From Winslowiella toletana (GTDB taxonomy: Bacteria > Pseudomonadota > Gammaproteobacteria > Enterobacterales > Enterobacteriaceae), in NCBI RefSeq assembly GCF_017875465.1, contig NZ_JAGGMQ010000001.1:2790001-2854000 (forward strand): a stretch of DNA of 64,000 nucleotides, in the 5' to 3' direction. The position numbers and the translations under genes are program-made. Shown piece after piece: positions 1 through 8,544 of the stretch; position 1 is the stretch's first letter; each line of letters opens with the position of its first letter. Under the pieces are notes generated by a model that saw only the letters and a list, made by a program, of their open reading frames with translations, was not told the DNA's origin and made no database searches.

Positions 1-1524
1 TGGAATGAGTTTCAGTTTGCGGAACGCCGGATGCCAACGCTGGATGAAATTAATGCCGCCGCACCGGATACGCCGGTGTTTATCCTGCACCTCTACGACC
101 GCGCTTTGCTGAATCGCGCGGCGCTGAAAGTCGTGGGCTATACCCGCGACACGCCAAATCCACCGGGCGGTGAGATCCAGCGTGACAGCAAAGGCAATCC
201 CACTGGCATGCTGATTGCGCGTCCGAACGCGATGATCCTGTATGCCACGCTGGCGAAAGGGCCGAAACTACCGCTGGAGCAGCAGGTGAATTCGACGCGT
301 CAGTTTATGCGCGAACTGAATCGCCTTGGCGTCACCAGCGCGATTGATGCGGGCGGCGGTTTCCAGAACTATCCCGATGATTATGAAGTGATTGCTGAGC
401 TGCACAGTAAAAAACAGCTTAGTATCCGCATTGCCTACAATCTTTTTACCCAGCGTCCCGGTCACGAACTGGAAGATTTTGAGAAGTGGACCGATATGCT
501 GAAGCCGGGGCAGGGCACCGATTTTTATCGCCATAACGGCGCCGGTGAAATGCTGGTGTTCTCGGCGGCGGATTTTGAAGATTTCCTTGAGCCGCGCCCC
601 GATCTGGCGCCGGGAATGGAAGATGAGCTGGAGCGCGTGGTGCGTCATCTGGTGGAGCATCGCTGGCCGTTCCGCCTGCATGCCACCTATAACGAATCGA
701 TTAGCCGGATGCTGGATGTGTTTGAAAAGGTGAATCGTGATATTCCGTTTAATGGCCTGCACTGGTTCTTTGATCACGCCGAAACCATTACCGCCGCCAA
801 TATTGATCGCGTAAAAGCGCTGGGCGGCGGCATTGCGGTACAGCACCGAATGGCTTTCCAGGGGGAGTACTTTGCCGAGCGTTATGGCAAAGAGGCGGTA
901 AAACATACCCCGCCGGTGGCGCGGATGCTGGATGCCGGGGTGCCGGTCGGGCTGGGCACCGATGCCACGCGAGTGGCCAGCTATAACCCGTGGACCGCGC
1001 TTTACTGGCTGGTGTCCGGCCGCACCGTCGGCGGAATGGCGATGTACGATGATAACGCGCGACTTGATCGTGAAACCGCGCTGATGCTGTGGACCCAGGG
1101 CAGCTCATGGTTCTCCAGCGAACAGGGTAAAAAGGGGCAGATTAAGGTCGGACAGCTGGCGGATCTGGTGATTTTGTCGCAGGACTACTTCAGCGTGGCG
1201 GAAGAGGCGATTAAAAGCATCGAGTCAGTGTTAACCGTGGTGGATGGCGATATTGTCTATGCCGCAGGACGTTTTGGCCCGCTGGCGCCGCCCGCCATTC
1301 CGGTGCTACCTGACTGGTCGCCGGTGGTCAGCGTGCCGGGTCACTATCGCAGCGCGCCGCCGCTGGCCGATGGTCGTGTTGGCATGATGCCGCAGGTGCA
1401 TCACTGCGGCGGCGCCTGTGGCGTGCATCAGCATCAGCACGATGTCGCGCGTCGTTCTTCAGTGCCGGTGTCGGATGACAACGCGTTCTGGGGCGCGCTG
1501 GGCTGTTCCTGCTTTGCGTTTTAA
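1..1524 (+). CDS. Amidohydrolase family 3 (YtcJ-like), 5' end cut by window
   Basis: The frame is open from base 1 (the first codon reads Trp) to the stop at 1522-1524. The ATG at 31 is therefore probably internal and the true start lies upstream of the window. The visible part resembles metal-dependent amidohydrolases of the YtcJ type: a TIM-barrel body with FRLHATYN (a metal-site His region), HWFFDHAETI, and the late motif GVPVGLGTDATR, where the Asp is the usual catalytic/metal residue. GQLADLVILSQDYF marks the return to the small beta domain. The substrate is unknown. The last 80 or so residues are unusual: a Cys/His cluster (HHCGGACGVHQHQH) and a Cys-containing end (GCSCFAF), which could bind metal. 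The gene converges on the transporter at 1587. Family assignment is good, function is open. Confidence 0.85.
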   Translation, partial: WNEFQFAERRMPTLDEINAAAPDTPVFILHLYDRALLNRAALKVVGYTRDTPNPPGGEIQRDSKGNPTGMLIARPNAMILYATLAKGPKLPLEQQVNSTRQFMRELNRLGVTSAIDAGGGFQNYPDDYEVIAELHSKKQLSIRIAYNLFTQRPGHELEDFEKWTDMLKPGQGTDFYRHNGAGEMLVFSAADFEDFLEPRPDLAPGMEDELERVVRHLVEHRWPFRLHATYNESISRMLDVFEKVNRDIPFNGLHWFFDHAETITAANIDRVKALGGGIAVQHRMAFQGEYFAERYGKEAVKHTPPVARMLDAGVPVGLGTDATRVASYNPWTALYWLVSGRTVGGMAMYDDNARLDRETALMLWTQGSSWFSSEQGKKGQIKVGQLADLVILSQDYFSVAEEAIKSIESVLTVVDGDIVYAAGRFGPLAPPAIPVLPDWSPVVSVPGHYRSAPPLADGRVGMMPQVHHCGGACGVHQHQHDVARRSSVPVSDDNAFWGALGCSCFAF

Positions 1525-1542
1525 CTGGCGCTGACAGAGTGC

Positions 1543-1572
1543 GTCAGGCCCGGGATGTTGCCCGGGCCTGAC
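1543..1572. terminator. Hairpin between convergent genes
   Basis: A perfect 12-bp inverted repeat (arm GTCAGGCCCGGG, 6-base loop) lies between the convergent amidohydrolase and transporter genes. There is no clear U-run on either side, so use as a bidirectional terminator is inferred from position and stem strength. Confidence 0.55.
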
Positions 1573-1586
1573 GGTTAGCGCCAGAG

Positions 1587-2921
1587 TCAGTGCTTCTGCC
1601 ACTGCTGATATTCGCGCTTCAGGCGCGCCGGGGCGGTTTCTGGCATCAGCATTAAACCGATTACCGAGACAACTCCCAGCACCACCACGTAAGTGGCGAG
1701 ACCATAATAGTGCCCGCCAGTCATCTGCAATATTTTAACCGCCACTAATCCCAGCACCCCGCTGCCAATCAGTGAACCCACCTGCCAGATCAGGGCAATG
1801 CCGCTGCAACGAATATGCGTCGGGAACAGTTCAGGAAAGTAAGAGGCCTGCGGCGCGTAACACATGCTGTGGCCGAAAGTCAGCACCATAATCATCACCA
1901 GCTGGGTTAACCAGAAATTGTCCTGATTAATCGCCAGAAAGAACGGCACGATCATAATTACCTGTAACAGCGCGCCCATGATATATACCGGCTTACGCCC
2001 TATTTTATCTGACAGCGCGCCCATCAGCGGGATGGCAATGATTTCCAGGATTATCGCCACGATCATCGCTTCCATTAAAATATTAGCGTCAAGCTGATTG
2101 GCTTTGCCATAGGCCAGCACAATGACGGTAAACATGGCAAAGGTGCAGGCTTCAACCAGTTTGGCGCAGACCCCTTTAACCACAATTCCCGGGAAGTCTC
2201 GCACCACTTCGACTAACGGGCGTGATTCTTCGGCTTTAGTTTCACGGATTTGGGCAAATACCGGTGATTCATCAATACGAAGGCGGATAAATAAGCCGAC
2301 AATCACCAGCAGTAAACTCAGCAGGAACGGAATGCGCCAGCCATAATCCATCATTGCCTGCGGCGACAGGGTGGCATTTAACAGCGCAAACAGCGCCAGT
2401 GGCAGTAAAAAACCAACCGGCGCACCCACTTGCACCCAGCTGGCAAAAAAACCACGACGGGCGGGTTGCGAATATTCCGCCGTCATCAGTACCGCCCCCG
2501 CCTGCTCGCCCCCGACGCCAAATCCCTGCAACACCCGGATAAAGATCAATATAACCGGCGCCCAGATACCTATTTTCTCGTAAGTCGGTAGCAAACCAAT
2601 ACAGAAGGTGCCTGAGCCGACAATCAGGATAGTGATCACCAGCGCTTTTTTGCGGCCAACTTTATCACCAATATGGCCGAAGACCATGCCACCTAAGGGT
2701 CTGGCAAGAAAGCCCACGGCGTAGGTGGCAAAAGCGGCAAGTGTACTGACCAGTGGATCGTCACTGGGAAAGAACAGATGCCCAAAGAACAGGACGGCTG
2801 CGGTACCGTAGGCAAAAAAGTCGTAATATTCCGCCGCCGTGCCAATTGCCGACGCGGTGGCAACGCGCCGGATAACAGGGGTATTCGCTTTAATCTCTGT
2901 GGCTTCGACTGAAGTATGCAT
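1587..2921 (-). CDS. MFS transporter, metabolite:H+ symporter (MHS) type
   Basis: This is a 444-residue inner-membrane protein with about 12 hydrophobic segments. It is typical of the MHS branch of the major facilitator superfamily (ShiA, ProP and KgtP relatives). Diagnostic features are the early GTAAEYYDFFAYGTAA segment, the loop 2-3 motif GHIGDKVGRKKAL, and RVLQGFGVGGEQAGAVL in helix 4. The second-half loop copy LSDKIGRKP also fits. Such proteins import organic acids, betaines or aromatic precursors with protons; the substrate cannot be read here. The ATG has a weak purine-rich site (AGGCGA) upstream. It is a single gene, convergent with the amidohydrolase, so there is no operon partner to suggest a substrate. 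Confidence 0.85.
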   Translation of the reverse strand: MHTSVEATEIKANTPVIRRVATASAIGTAAEYYDFFAYGTAAVLFFGHLFFPSDDPLVSTLAAFATYAVGFLARPLGGMVFGHIGDKVGRKKALVITILIVGSGTFCIGLLPTYEKIGIWAPVILIFIRVLQGFGVGGEQAGAVLMTAEYSQPARRGFFASWVQVGAPVGFLLPLALFALLNATLSPQAMMDYGWRIPFLLSLLLVIVGLFIRLRIDESPVFAQIRETKAEESRPLVEVVRDFPGIVVKGVCAKLVEACTFAMFTVIVLAYGKANQLDANILMEAMIVAIILEIIAIPLMGALSDKIGRKPVYIMGALLQVIMIVPFFLAINQDNFWLTQLVMIMVLTFGHSMCYAPQASYFPELFPTHIRCSGIALIWQVGSLIGSGVLGLVAVKILQMTGGHYYGLATYVVVLGVVSVIGLMLMPETAPARLKREYQQWQKH

Positions 2922-3358
2922 TATGCAATCGCCTGTTTTGCAGGGTAGTAATAAAAATAAACTACTCCATACTTACTACCATACAAGTATCATGCTGGCG
3001 GATAACGATATTGATCACACTATTTATATTATTTGCTGTAAATAGCATTAGCTTAATGGATTCAGCAAAAAGATAAGCCGATAAATATCCGTGGATACAG
3101 TAGAAAGGGGCCGCCTGATATATCTGACGACTGACGGAGCACGCTATATTGGGCTTAACGTTAACGGTTATGCCCCGCAGCGAAAAAATATGCTGCAAAC
3201 CAGAGCTCTATTTTCCCCGGTATTTCAATGCCTCTGCTTTTTGCAGCACGCTTAAGCTGGAATTAAAATAAGGTTTTTTCCGTTAGCAACTTTGTCTGCC
3301 TTCGGCCATAGTGTAAAAACCGCTTTTCCCACTTAACTGATGTGAAAGGAGCACTGTT
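2922..3358. other. Divergent intergenic region, no gene seen
   Basis: These 437 bases separate the divergent transporter and dienelactone-hydrolase genes. The region is AT-rich next to the transporter and must hold both promoters. A small palindrome TTAACGTTAA sits at 3155-3164. I see no credible reading frame or RNA gene. Confidence 0.5.
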
Positions 3359-4243
3359 ATGGCCCGTCTGACCGCCAAAGATTTCTCCCCGGAACTGCTT
3401 GAGCTATACGACCACTACGTGCATGGCAAAATCACCAAGCGTGAATTTCTCTCCCTCGCCTCAAAATTCGCCGTTGGCGGCACCGCCGCCACGCTTCTCG
3501 GCGCCCTGATGCCCAATTATGCGTTAGCAGAACAGGTCGAATTCACCGATCCTGATATTGTCGCGGAGTATATTGAGTACCCTTCGCCCAATGGACATCA
3601 GAAGGTGCGGGGTTACTGGGTGCGCCCGGCGGCAGCCAGCGGGCCGGTGCCGGCAGTCGTGGTGGTGCATGAGAATCGCGGGCTGAACCCTTATATAGAA
3701 GATGTCGCGCGGCGGGTCGCCAAGGCGGGGTTTATCGCGCTGGCGCCTGATGGGTTAAGTGCGGTAGGCGGTTATCCTGGCAACGACGATAAAGGCCGTG
3801 AGTTGCAACAGACTATCGACCCCACCAGGCTGATGAATGACTTCTTCGCGGCGATTGAGTTTTTGCTGCAACATAAACAGGTGAACGGCAAAGTCGGTAT
3901 CACCGGTTTCTGCTACGGCGGCGGCGTGGCGAATGCAGCGGCGGTGGCTTACCCGGAACTGGCCGCAGCGGTGCCGTTTTATGGTCGCCAGCCGAAAGCG
4001 GAAGATGTGCCACGGATTAAAGCGCCGCTGTTAATTCACTATGCGGAGCTGGATACGCGGATTAATGAGGGCTGGCCAGCTTATGAGGCGGCGCTGAAGG
4101 CGAACCATAAAACCTATGAAGCTTATATCTATCCGGGCGTACATCATGGTTTTCATAACGATTCGACGCCACGCTACGATAAAGCGGCTGCGGATTTAGC
4201 CTGGCAGCGCACTATCGACTGGTTTAAGCGCTATCTGCTGTAG
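3359..4243 (+). CDS. Dienelactone hydrolase family protein (YghX-like), exported
   Basis: This 294-residue alpha/beta hydrolase resembles YghX of E. coli. The dienelactone-hydrolase triad is readable: the nucleophile Cys in GFCYGGG (about residue 185), Asp in HYAELDTR (about 232) and His in GVHHGFH (about 262-266). Family members hydrolyse cyclic esters and lactones; the physiological substrate is unknown. The N-terminus has [12 protein letters not shown] followed by a hydrophobic stretch ending ALA at about residue 57. This looks like a twin-arginine export signal in which the first Arg is Lys. The start is supported by AAGGAG at 3346-3351, seven bases before the ATG. It appears monocistronic; the next gene is convergent. 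Confidence 0.85.
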   Translation: MARLTAKDFSPELLELYDHYVHGKITKREFLSLASKFAVGGTAATLLGALMPNYALAEQVEFTDPDIVAEYIEYPSPNGHQKVRGYWVRPAAASGPVPAVVVVHENRGLNPYIEDVARRVAKAGFIALAPDGLSAVGGYPGNDDKGRELQQTIDPTRLMNDFFAAIEFLLQHKQVNGKVGITGFCYGGGVANAAAVAYPELAAAVPFYGRQPKAEDVPRIKAPLLIHYAELDTRINEGWPAYEAALKANHKTYEAYIYPGVHHGFHNDSTPRYDKAAADLAWQRTIDWFKRYLL

Positions 4244-4288
4244 AGATTTTTCTGGCGACGCCGCTGAGCCGGTGTTCGCCAGTGCTGC

Positions 4289-4702
4289 TTATACCGTTTC
4301 CACCAGCTGAAACTCGGTAAACAGTAACTCCATCTGTTCCGTGTAGCAGCCCCAACGGCTAAAAAATGCCTGATGCTCATGCCGCCAGTAAGCCAGGCTG
4401 CGATCGCCTTCCCCCTCTTTACTCGCCAGCTCGCTGGTCACGTCGCAAAAGCGAATAATATGCAGTGCAGTGGTTTTGATCACCGCTACCGGCTGATTCC
4501 TGCCGTCTAAAATAATGCTGACATCACCGACGGCCGGCAGATCGTTTTCCTGTTGATGAGCCTGGAGCGATCCACAAGTGGCGGTTTTGATCCCCGCGAT
4601 CACCAGCGCCGCCAGTTCATCCGCCATTTCCGCCGAGTCACCAAACGACCAGGCGGATGCCTGCGGGTATTTTTGCTGTAAGCAGGGTAATGGATTATTC
4701 AT
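4289..4702 (-). CDS. ASCH domain protein
   Basis: This small soluble protein of 137 residues has the ASCH (RNA-binding-like beta-barrel) fold. GIKTATCGSL near residue 40 and the later DGRNQPVAVIKTTALHIIRF strand set are typical. LAYWRHEHQAFFSRWG follows near the C-terminus. ASCH proteins are thought to bind RNA or nucleotides, and some family members are amidohydrolases acting on modified nucleosides; the role here is not established. The frame extends upstream to a TTG at 4759, but no ribosome-binding site precedes it. I prefer the ATG at 4702, with AAGGA 13 bases upstream. It is divergent from gstA. Confidence 0.75.
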   Translation of the reverse strand: MNNPLPCLQQKYPQASAWSFGDSAEMADELAALVIAGIKTATCGSLQAHQQENDLPAVGDVSIILDGRNQPVAVIKTTALHIIRFCDVTSELASKEGEGDRSLAYWRHEHQAFFSRWGCYTEQMELLFTEFQLVETV

Positions 4703-4860
4703 TGTGATGTTGCAATCCTTGTAGGGGTGAGACGGCGTAATTTGTACATTCCTTAACAACTTAGCACAAGTCCGCTACTTGTTACTATCGATGCAACCGC
4801 TACACTGGATCCCGCATAACGTTATCTTGTGAATCACTAAACGGAAAGGAATGACGGTTA

Positions 4861-5463
4861 ATGAAACTCTACTACTGCCCGGGAGCCTGTTCGCTGGCGC
4901 CACATATTGTATTAGAAGAAGCTGGTTTGTCGTTTACTCTGGAGCGCGTGGACTTAAAAACTCACCGTACTGAGTCCGGTGAAGACTTTATGGCGATTAA
5001 CAGCAAGGGGTATATCCCGGCGTTACAACTGGATAGCGGCACGCTGCTAACCGAAGGTGCGGTGATTTCGCAATATCTGGCCGACCTGAAGCCACAGGCG
5101 CAACTGATCCCGGCATCAGGTGAAGCGCGTTATCAGCTGCTGGAGTGGATGACGTTTATCTCCACCGAACTGCATAAAAATATGGGTGCTCTGTTTAATC
5201 CGGCAATCTCTGATGACTGGAAAGCGGCGGTGACCGCCACCCTGACGAAGCGTATCAACTGGTTAAGTGAAGCGCTGGGTGATAAAAACTGGCTAAATGG
5301 CGAAGGTTTTACCATTGCCGATGCTTACCTGTTTACCGTGCTGGGCTGGAGCGGTCATGTCGGCTTTAGCCTGGACAAATGGCCAGCACTGCAGGCGTAC
5401 CGGGCCAATATTGCCCAGCGCCCGGCGGTGATTAAAGCGATGAAAGCCGAAGGTCTGATCTAA
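4861..5463 (+). CDS. gstA: Glutathione S-transferase GstA (beta class)
   Basis: At 200 residues it is almost the length of E. coli GstA (201) and has the same landmarks. The N-terminal thioredoxin-like domain begins MKLYYCPGACSLAPHI, with catalytic Cys10 of the beta class. GYIPALQLDSG carries the cis-Pro loop, LTEGAVISQYLAD the glutathione site, and TELHKNM the conserved His of the helical domain. GEGFTIADAYLFTVL is the C-terminal folding motif. It conjugates glutathione to electrophiles and peroxides in the cytoplasm. AAGGA lies upstream of the ATG. It is followed directly by a cluster of palindromic repeats. Confidence 0.92.
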   Translation: MKLYYCPGACSLAPHIVLEEAGLSFTLERVDLKTHRTESGEDFMAINSKGYIPALQLDSGTLLTEGAVISQYLADLKPQAQLIPASGEARYQLLEWMTFISTELHKNMGALFNPAISDDWKAAVTATLTKRINWLSEALGDKNWLNGEGFTIADAYLFTVLGWSGHVGFSLDKWPALQAYRANIAQRPAVIKAMKAEGLI

Positions 5464-5487
5464 GCGGCAGGCTGCGGCGGCTGGCAT

Positions 5488-5578
5488 GGGCGGCGATAAC
5501 GCCGCCCCTGTAACAAACGTAGGGGGAGCTGATAACGCCGCCCCTGTAACATACGTAGGGGAGCCGTTATCGGCTCCC
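5488..5578. repeat. Palindromic repeat cluster with a 36-bp tandem unit
   Basis: Three related elements sit between gstA and the AraC gene. One is a perfect hairpin with GGGCGGCG arms and ATAA loop (5488-5507). The second is a hybrid element (5524-5543). The third is a perfect hairpin with GGGAGCCG arms and TTAT loop (5559-5578). A 36-bp unit is repeated in tandem (5495-5530 and 5531-5566) with few differences. The same hairpins recur at 44286, 44318, 51619, 51667 and 61571, so this is a dispersed REP-like family. It may also terminate gstA transcription. Confidence 0.8.
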
Positions 5579-5614
5579 GTTGTTTTGTTATCTATAATAG
5601 TCGTGAGGTTTGGC

Positions 5615-6448
5615 ATGCAAGGGGTTCCGCAGCAGTTTCCGTGTGAAAAAGATCGCGCCCGCTTCCGGCATCTGCCTGAGATGCCAGGTGTCGAGTTGTA
5701 TCACGCGCATATCTCCAGCTACGCCTTTGAGCCGCATACCCACGAAGCTTTTGGCATGGGCACTATCGACTACGGCGCTGAGCGTTTTCGCTATCGTGGC
5801 AGTAACCATGTCGCACCAACCCATTCACTGGTACTGATGAATCCGGATGAACTGCATACCGGTGAATCTGCGACCCTGGATGGCTGGCGTTACCGCATGA
5901 TCTATATCGAACCCCAGGTCATGGAAGCGCTGTCCGGCGAACAGGGATGGTGGTTTACCGATGCGGTGCGCGAAGATCTGGCGACTTCGCAGCAGCTTTC
6001 CCACACGCTGGCTGAACTCTGGCAGGCTGGCGACTCACTGGCGATTGAGGGGCATATGCTCAGCATTATGCAACTGCTGCGCCCCCATGCGCGGGTGGCG
6101 ACAAAGCTGATCGCTGAGCCAGCACAACGCTTTGATATTATAAGAGAATATCTGCGTGAGCATTTTACACGCAATATCACCCTCGCTGAACTGTCGACGC
6201 TGGTGTCGCTCAGTCCTTACCATTTCCTGCGTCAGTTTAAACGGCAGTACCATGTCACGCCGCATCAGATGCTGATGGCTTTTCGTTTATATGAAGCCAA
6301 GCAGCTGCTGACGCGCGGTATCGCCGCTGCGGAAGTGGCGGCGACGGTAGGGCTTAGCGATCAGGCGCACCTGACGCGCACTTTCGCCCAGCGCTATGGC
6401 ATTACGCCGATCCGCTATCAGAAGCAGGTCACAGGCGGTCGGCAATAG
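5615..6448 (+). CDS. AraC-family transcriptional regulator with cupin N-domain
   Basis: The protein of 277 residues has an AraC-type sensor domain (GVELYHAHISSYAFEPHTHE, a His-rich cupin strand) and a C-terminal double helix-turn-helix. The latter shows NITLAELSTLVSLSPYHFLR, then AAAEVAATVGLSDQAHLTRT and the family tail RYGITPIRYQ. The start at 5615 is preceded by GAGG at 5604-5607. The frame is also open 43 codons further upstream through the palindromic repeats, but that segment is repeat-encoded (repeated DNAAPVT) and is probably untranslated. The EamA exporter gene follows 74 bases later on the same strand, a common pairing that suggests this regulator controls it. The inducer is unknown. 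Confidence 0.85.
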   Translation: MQGVPQQFPCEKDRARFRHLPEMPGVELYHAHISSYAFEPHTHEAFGMGTIDYGAERFRYRGSNHVAPTHSLVLMNPDELHTGESATLDGWRYRMIYIEPQVMEALSGEQGWWFTDAVREDLATSQQLSHTLAELWQAGDSLAIEGHMLSIMQLLRPHARVATKLIAEPAQRFDIIREYLREHFTRNITLAELSTLVSLSPYHFLRQFKRQYHVTPHQMLMAFRLYEAKQLLTRGIAAAEVAATVGLSDQAHLTRTFAQRYGITPIRYQKQVTGGRQ

Positions 6449-6522
6449 CGCAATCTTATACAATATTTTGCCGACGGAATGCGCCACAGTAGCGGCGACT
6501 TTTCTTGTTTCAGGTGCTGAAG

Positions 6523-7488
6523 ATGCTCGCTGGCGTACTGTTTGCCCTCTCTGCAGGCTTAATGTGGGGATTAATTTTTGTTGGACCGCTGTTTGTGCCG
6601 GAATATCCGGGGGCTTTGCAATCCGTCGGCCGCTATGTGGCCTTTGGTCTGATTGCTTTGCCGCTGGCCTGGCGTGAGCGCCATCGCCTGCGTCAGCTGG
6701 TGGCCAGTGACTGGATTGAAGCGTTAAAACTTACCGTCATCGGCAACATTCTTTACTACACCTGCCTTGCCAATGCCATCCAGCGCACCGGTGCGCCGAT
6801 CTCAACCATGATTATCGGCACATTGCCGGTGGTGATTTCGGTTACGGCTAACCTGCTGTACAGCCATCATGACGGTAAGCTCTCCTGGCGCAAGCTGACC
6901 CCGGCTCTGTTGTTGATTGCACTGGGTTTAGTGCTGGTTAACGCTGCTGAGTTAGCAGCGGACAGCGGGGAATTTTCTCTCTGGCGCTATCTGAGTGGTA
7001 TTGCACTGGCGCTGGTGGCGGTGGCCTGCTGGACCTGGTATCCGTTACGCAATGCGCGCTGGCTCAGGGAGCATCCCGATAAAAAACCGGGCACCTGGGC
7101 GACGGCGCAAGGGCTGGTGACCCTGCCGGTAGCGTTAATCGCCGGGATGCTGGTGAGCATCCAGCTGGCGTTGACGCAACCCGCATTTGCCCAGCCATTC
7201 GGCCCGCGGCCAGAAGTCTTTATTCCGCTAATGCTGGTGCTCGGCCTGTTCTGTTCCTGGCTGGGCGCGCTGTGCTGGAATGAGGGCAGCCAGCGTCTGC
7301 CTACGGTGCTGGTAGGGCCATTAATCGTATTTGAGATCCTCGCCGGGCTGGCATATACCTTTATGCTGCGTCAGCAATGGCCGCCGTTACTGACGCTATT
7401 GGGCATTATCTGCCTGATTGCTGGCGTTATTTATGCGATGCGCATCAAACCCACAGTAAAAATTGTCGAAATCAAATCGGCAAACTGA
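6523..7488 (+). CDS. EamA/DMT-family transporter
   Basis: This is a drug/metabolite transporter of about 321 residues with ten predicted membrane helices in two EamA halves. The first half begins LFALSAGLMWGLIFVGPL, and the second has SGIALALVAVACWTWYPLRNARW. WNEGSQRLPTVLVGPLIVFEILAGL is typical of the last pair of helices. Such proteins usually export amino acids, metabolites or drugs. A TTG at 6505 is in frame, but the ATG at 6523 gives a normal N-terminus; the ribosome site is weak in both cases. It probably works with the AraC gene upstream. The substrate cannot be deduced. Confidence 0.82.
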   Translation: MLAGVLFALSAGLMWGLIFVGPLFVPEYPGALQSVGRYVAFGLIALPLAWRERHRLRQLVASDWIEALKLTVIGNILYYTCLANAIQRTGAPISTMIIGTLPVVISVTANLLYSHHDGKLSWRKLTPALLLIALGLVLVNAAELAADSGEFSLWRYLSGIALALVAVACWTWYPLRNARWLREHPDKKPGTWATAQGLVTLPVALIAGMLVSIQLALTQPAFAQPFGPRPEVFIPLMLVLGLFCSWLGALCWNEGSQRLPTVLVGPLIVFEILAGLAYTFMLRQQWPPLLTLLGIICLIAGVIYAMRIKPTVKIVEIKSAN

Positions 7489-7518
7489 GCAAAATTCTGG
7501 TCGCAACTGGCACCTTTT

Positions 7519-7541
7519 ATTACGCAAGGGGCGTAATTATT
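7519..7541 (+). terminator. Weak hairpin after the EamA gene
   Basis: An inverted repeat (ATTACGC and GCGTAAT, loop AAGGG) is followed by TATTTAA, about 30 bases beyond the exporter stop codon. The T-run is short, so this is a modest terminator candidate. Confidence 0.45.
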
Positions 7542-7887
7542 TAAGAATATGCGCACCTTTTATGGCTGCCTGAAAATAGCTAAATCCTGTTTGTTAAGCT
7601 TTTTCCTGCGCTAAACAGTCCCTTTTTATTCCTTTTATCTCTATAAATTTACACTCTGGCACATCCAGCGGCGCATTAAGCGGCTGGATGCCACCCCTTT
7701 CCTGACGGTCAAATCTGGCAAAAGCGGCTCTGTTCAATTATTTTTCAGGTTTTCAACGGCAGAAAGCGCGGGTTTTGTGATCTGAGCGGCATAATTTTGT
7801 GGGTATTGATTGTTGTTTTTTCCTGCAATTTGACTACGCCCTTGCCATAAGCGGTGCAAAAATGGCTATAAGAATTGTCGCTAATAA

Positions 7888-8094
7888 AATTTTGATGGAT
7901 TTACCGAAGCTAAAAGCAATCTACTGAATGCTTTGCGCCGCCTGAAACCCCATTTTTGCCAGAATTCGCTCTGGCGCGATCCACCAGATGATGGAAAAAA
8001 AGCGCCAGCTGGCTTGCCGCAAGCGGGGTTTACTCAGGCAATAGTTAAGCAGCTGAAGAGGAAAGGGGCGATCTGGCCGATTGGTGCTGGGTAA
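7888..8094 (+). pseudogene. Possible gene remnant, open for 68 codons without a start
   Basis: This stretch stays open between two TAA stops and reads like protein (TEAKSNLLNALRRLKPHF, then AGFTQAIVKQLKRKG). It contains no ATG or GTG start and no ribosome site. It sits in a 1-kb region lacking normal genes, between an exporter and an insertion-sequence remnant. I do not recognise the family. Chance openness is a real alternative. Confidence 0.2.
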
Positions 8095-8132
8095 AAAAAC
8101 ACCAAGTCGTAAGCAGTACTAAACCATTATTA

Positions 8133-8270
8133 ATGGCAATCTTCCTGGTCGGATGCATGCAGGCAGCAACAGGCGCAGCGACAGGCCAGGATCGGGTAGT
8201 GAGCGTTTCAGGACCAGCGGAAATTTTCTGGCAATCGAGAGAGAATGACGGGAATGTTTACCACTGCTAA
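8133..8270 (+). CDS. Possible small lipoprotein ORF (45 aa)
   Basis: A 45-codon frame begins MAIFLVGCMQAATG and ends at TAA 8268-8270. LVGC resembles a lipobox, and the open frame continues upstream through basic codons (V-K-K-H-Q-V-V), as a lipoprotein signal would. However, that upstream part starts with GTA rather than a real start codon. No ribosome site was seen, and I recognise no family. It may be a decayed lipoprotein gene of the islet or simple chance. Confidence 0.22.
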   Translation: MAIFLVGCMQAATGAATGQDRVVSVSGPAEIFWQSRENDGNVYHC

Positions 8271-8322
8271 CCTGGTTTATGGAATTACTGGCTGATCGGT
8301 AAACATAGATGAAGTAATGAGT

Positions 8323-8359
8323 GGCGCGTCAGCCGGAATGTGAAACCGGCAGACGCGCC
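8323..8359. other. Strong isolated hairpin
   Basis: Arms GGCGCGTC-A-GCCGG and CCGGC-A-GACGCGCC form a 13-bp stem with one A:A mismatch and a 9-base loop. No gene ends just before it and no T-run follows. It could be a terminator of a lost gene, a mobile-element end or a structured RNA. Confidence 0.4.
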
Positions 8360-8544
8360 TGAATAGCCTGATATTAGGGGGGTTTAAAATAATCGGTTAA
8401 GAAAACGGCCAAAGTCACCCTGTTCCCAATACTTAAAGCATCAGAAAAGAGAAGTCATGCTTGTTAAAAATTGACCACTTTAATCAAAAGCATCCATATT
8501 TAATTTTTGGCATTATTCTGACTAACAATTAAAAAATACAGATA

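Noticed and set aside
31..1524. Start of the amidohydrolase at the ATG at 31
   Set aside because: The frame is open to the window edge and the N-terminal part of the family fold is missing, so the gene is cut by the window.
5495..5566. 36-bp tandem repeat considered as a CRISPR fragment
   Set aside because: Copies are directly adjacent with no unique spacers, and the sequence belongs to a dispersed palindromic family. No cas genes are nearby.
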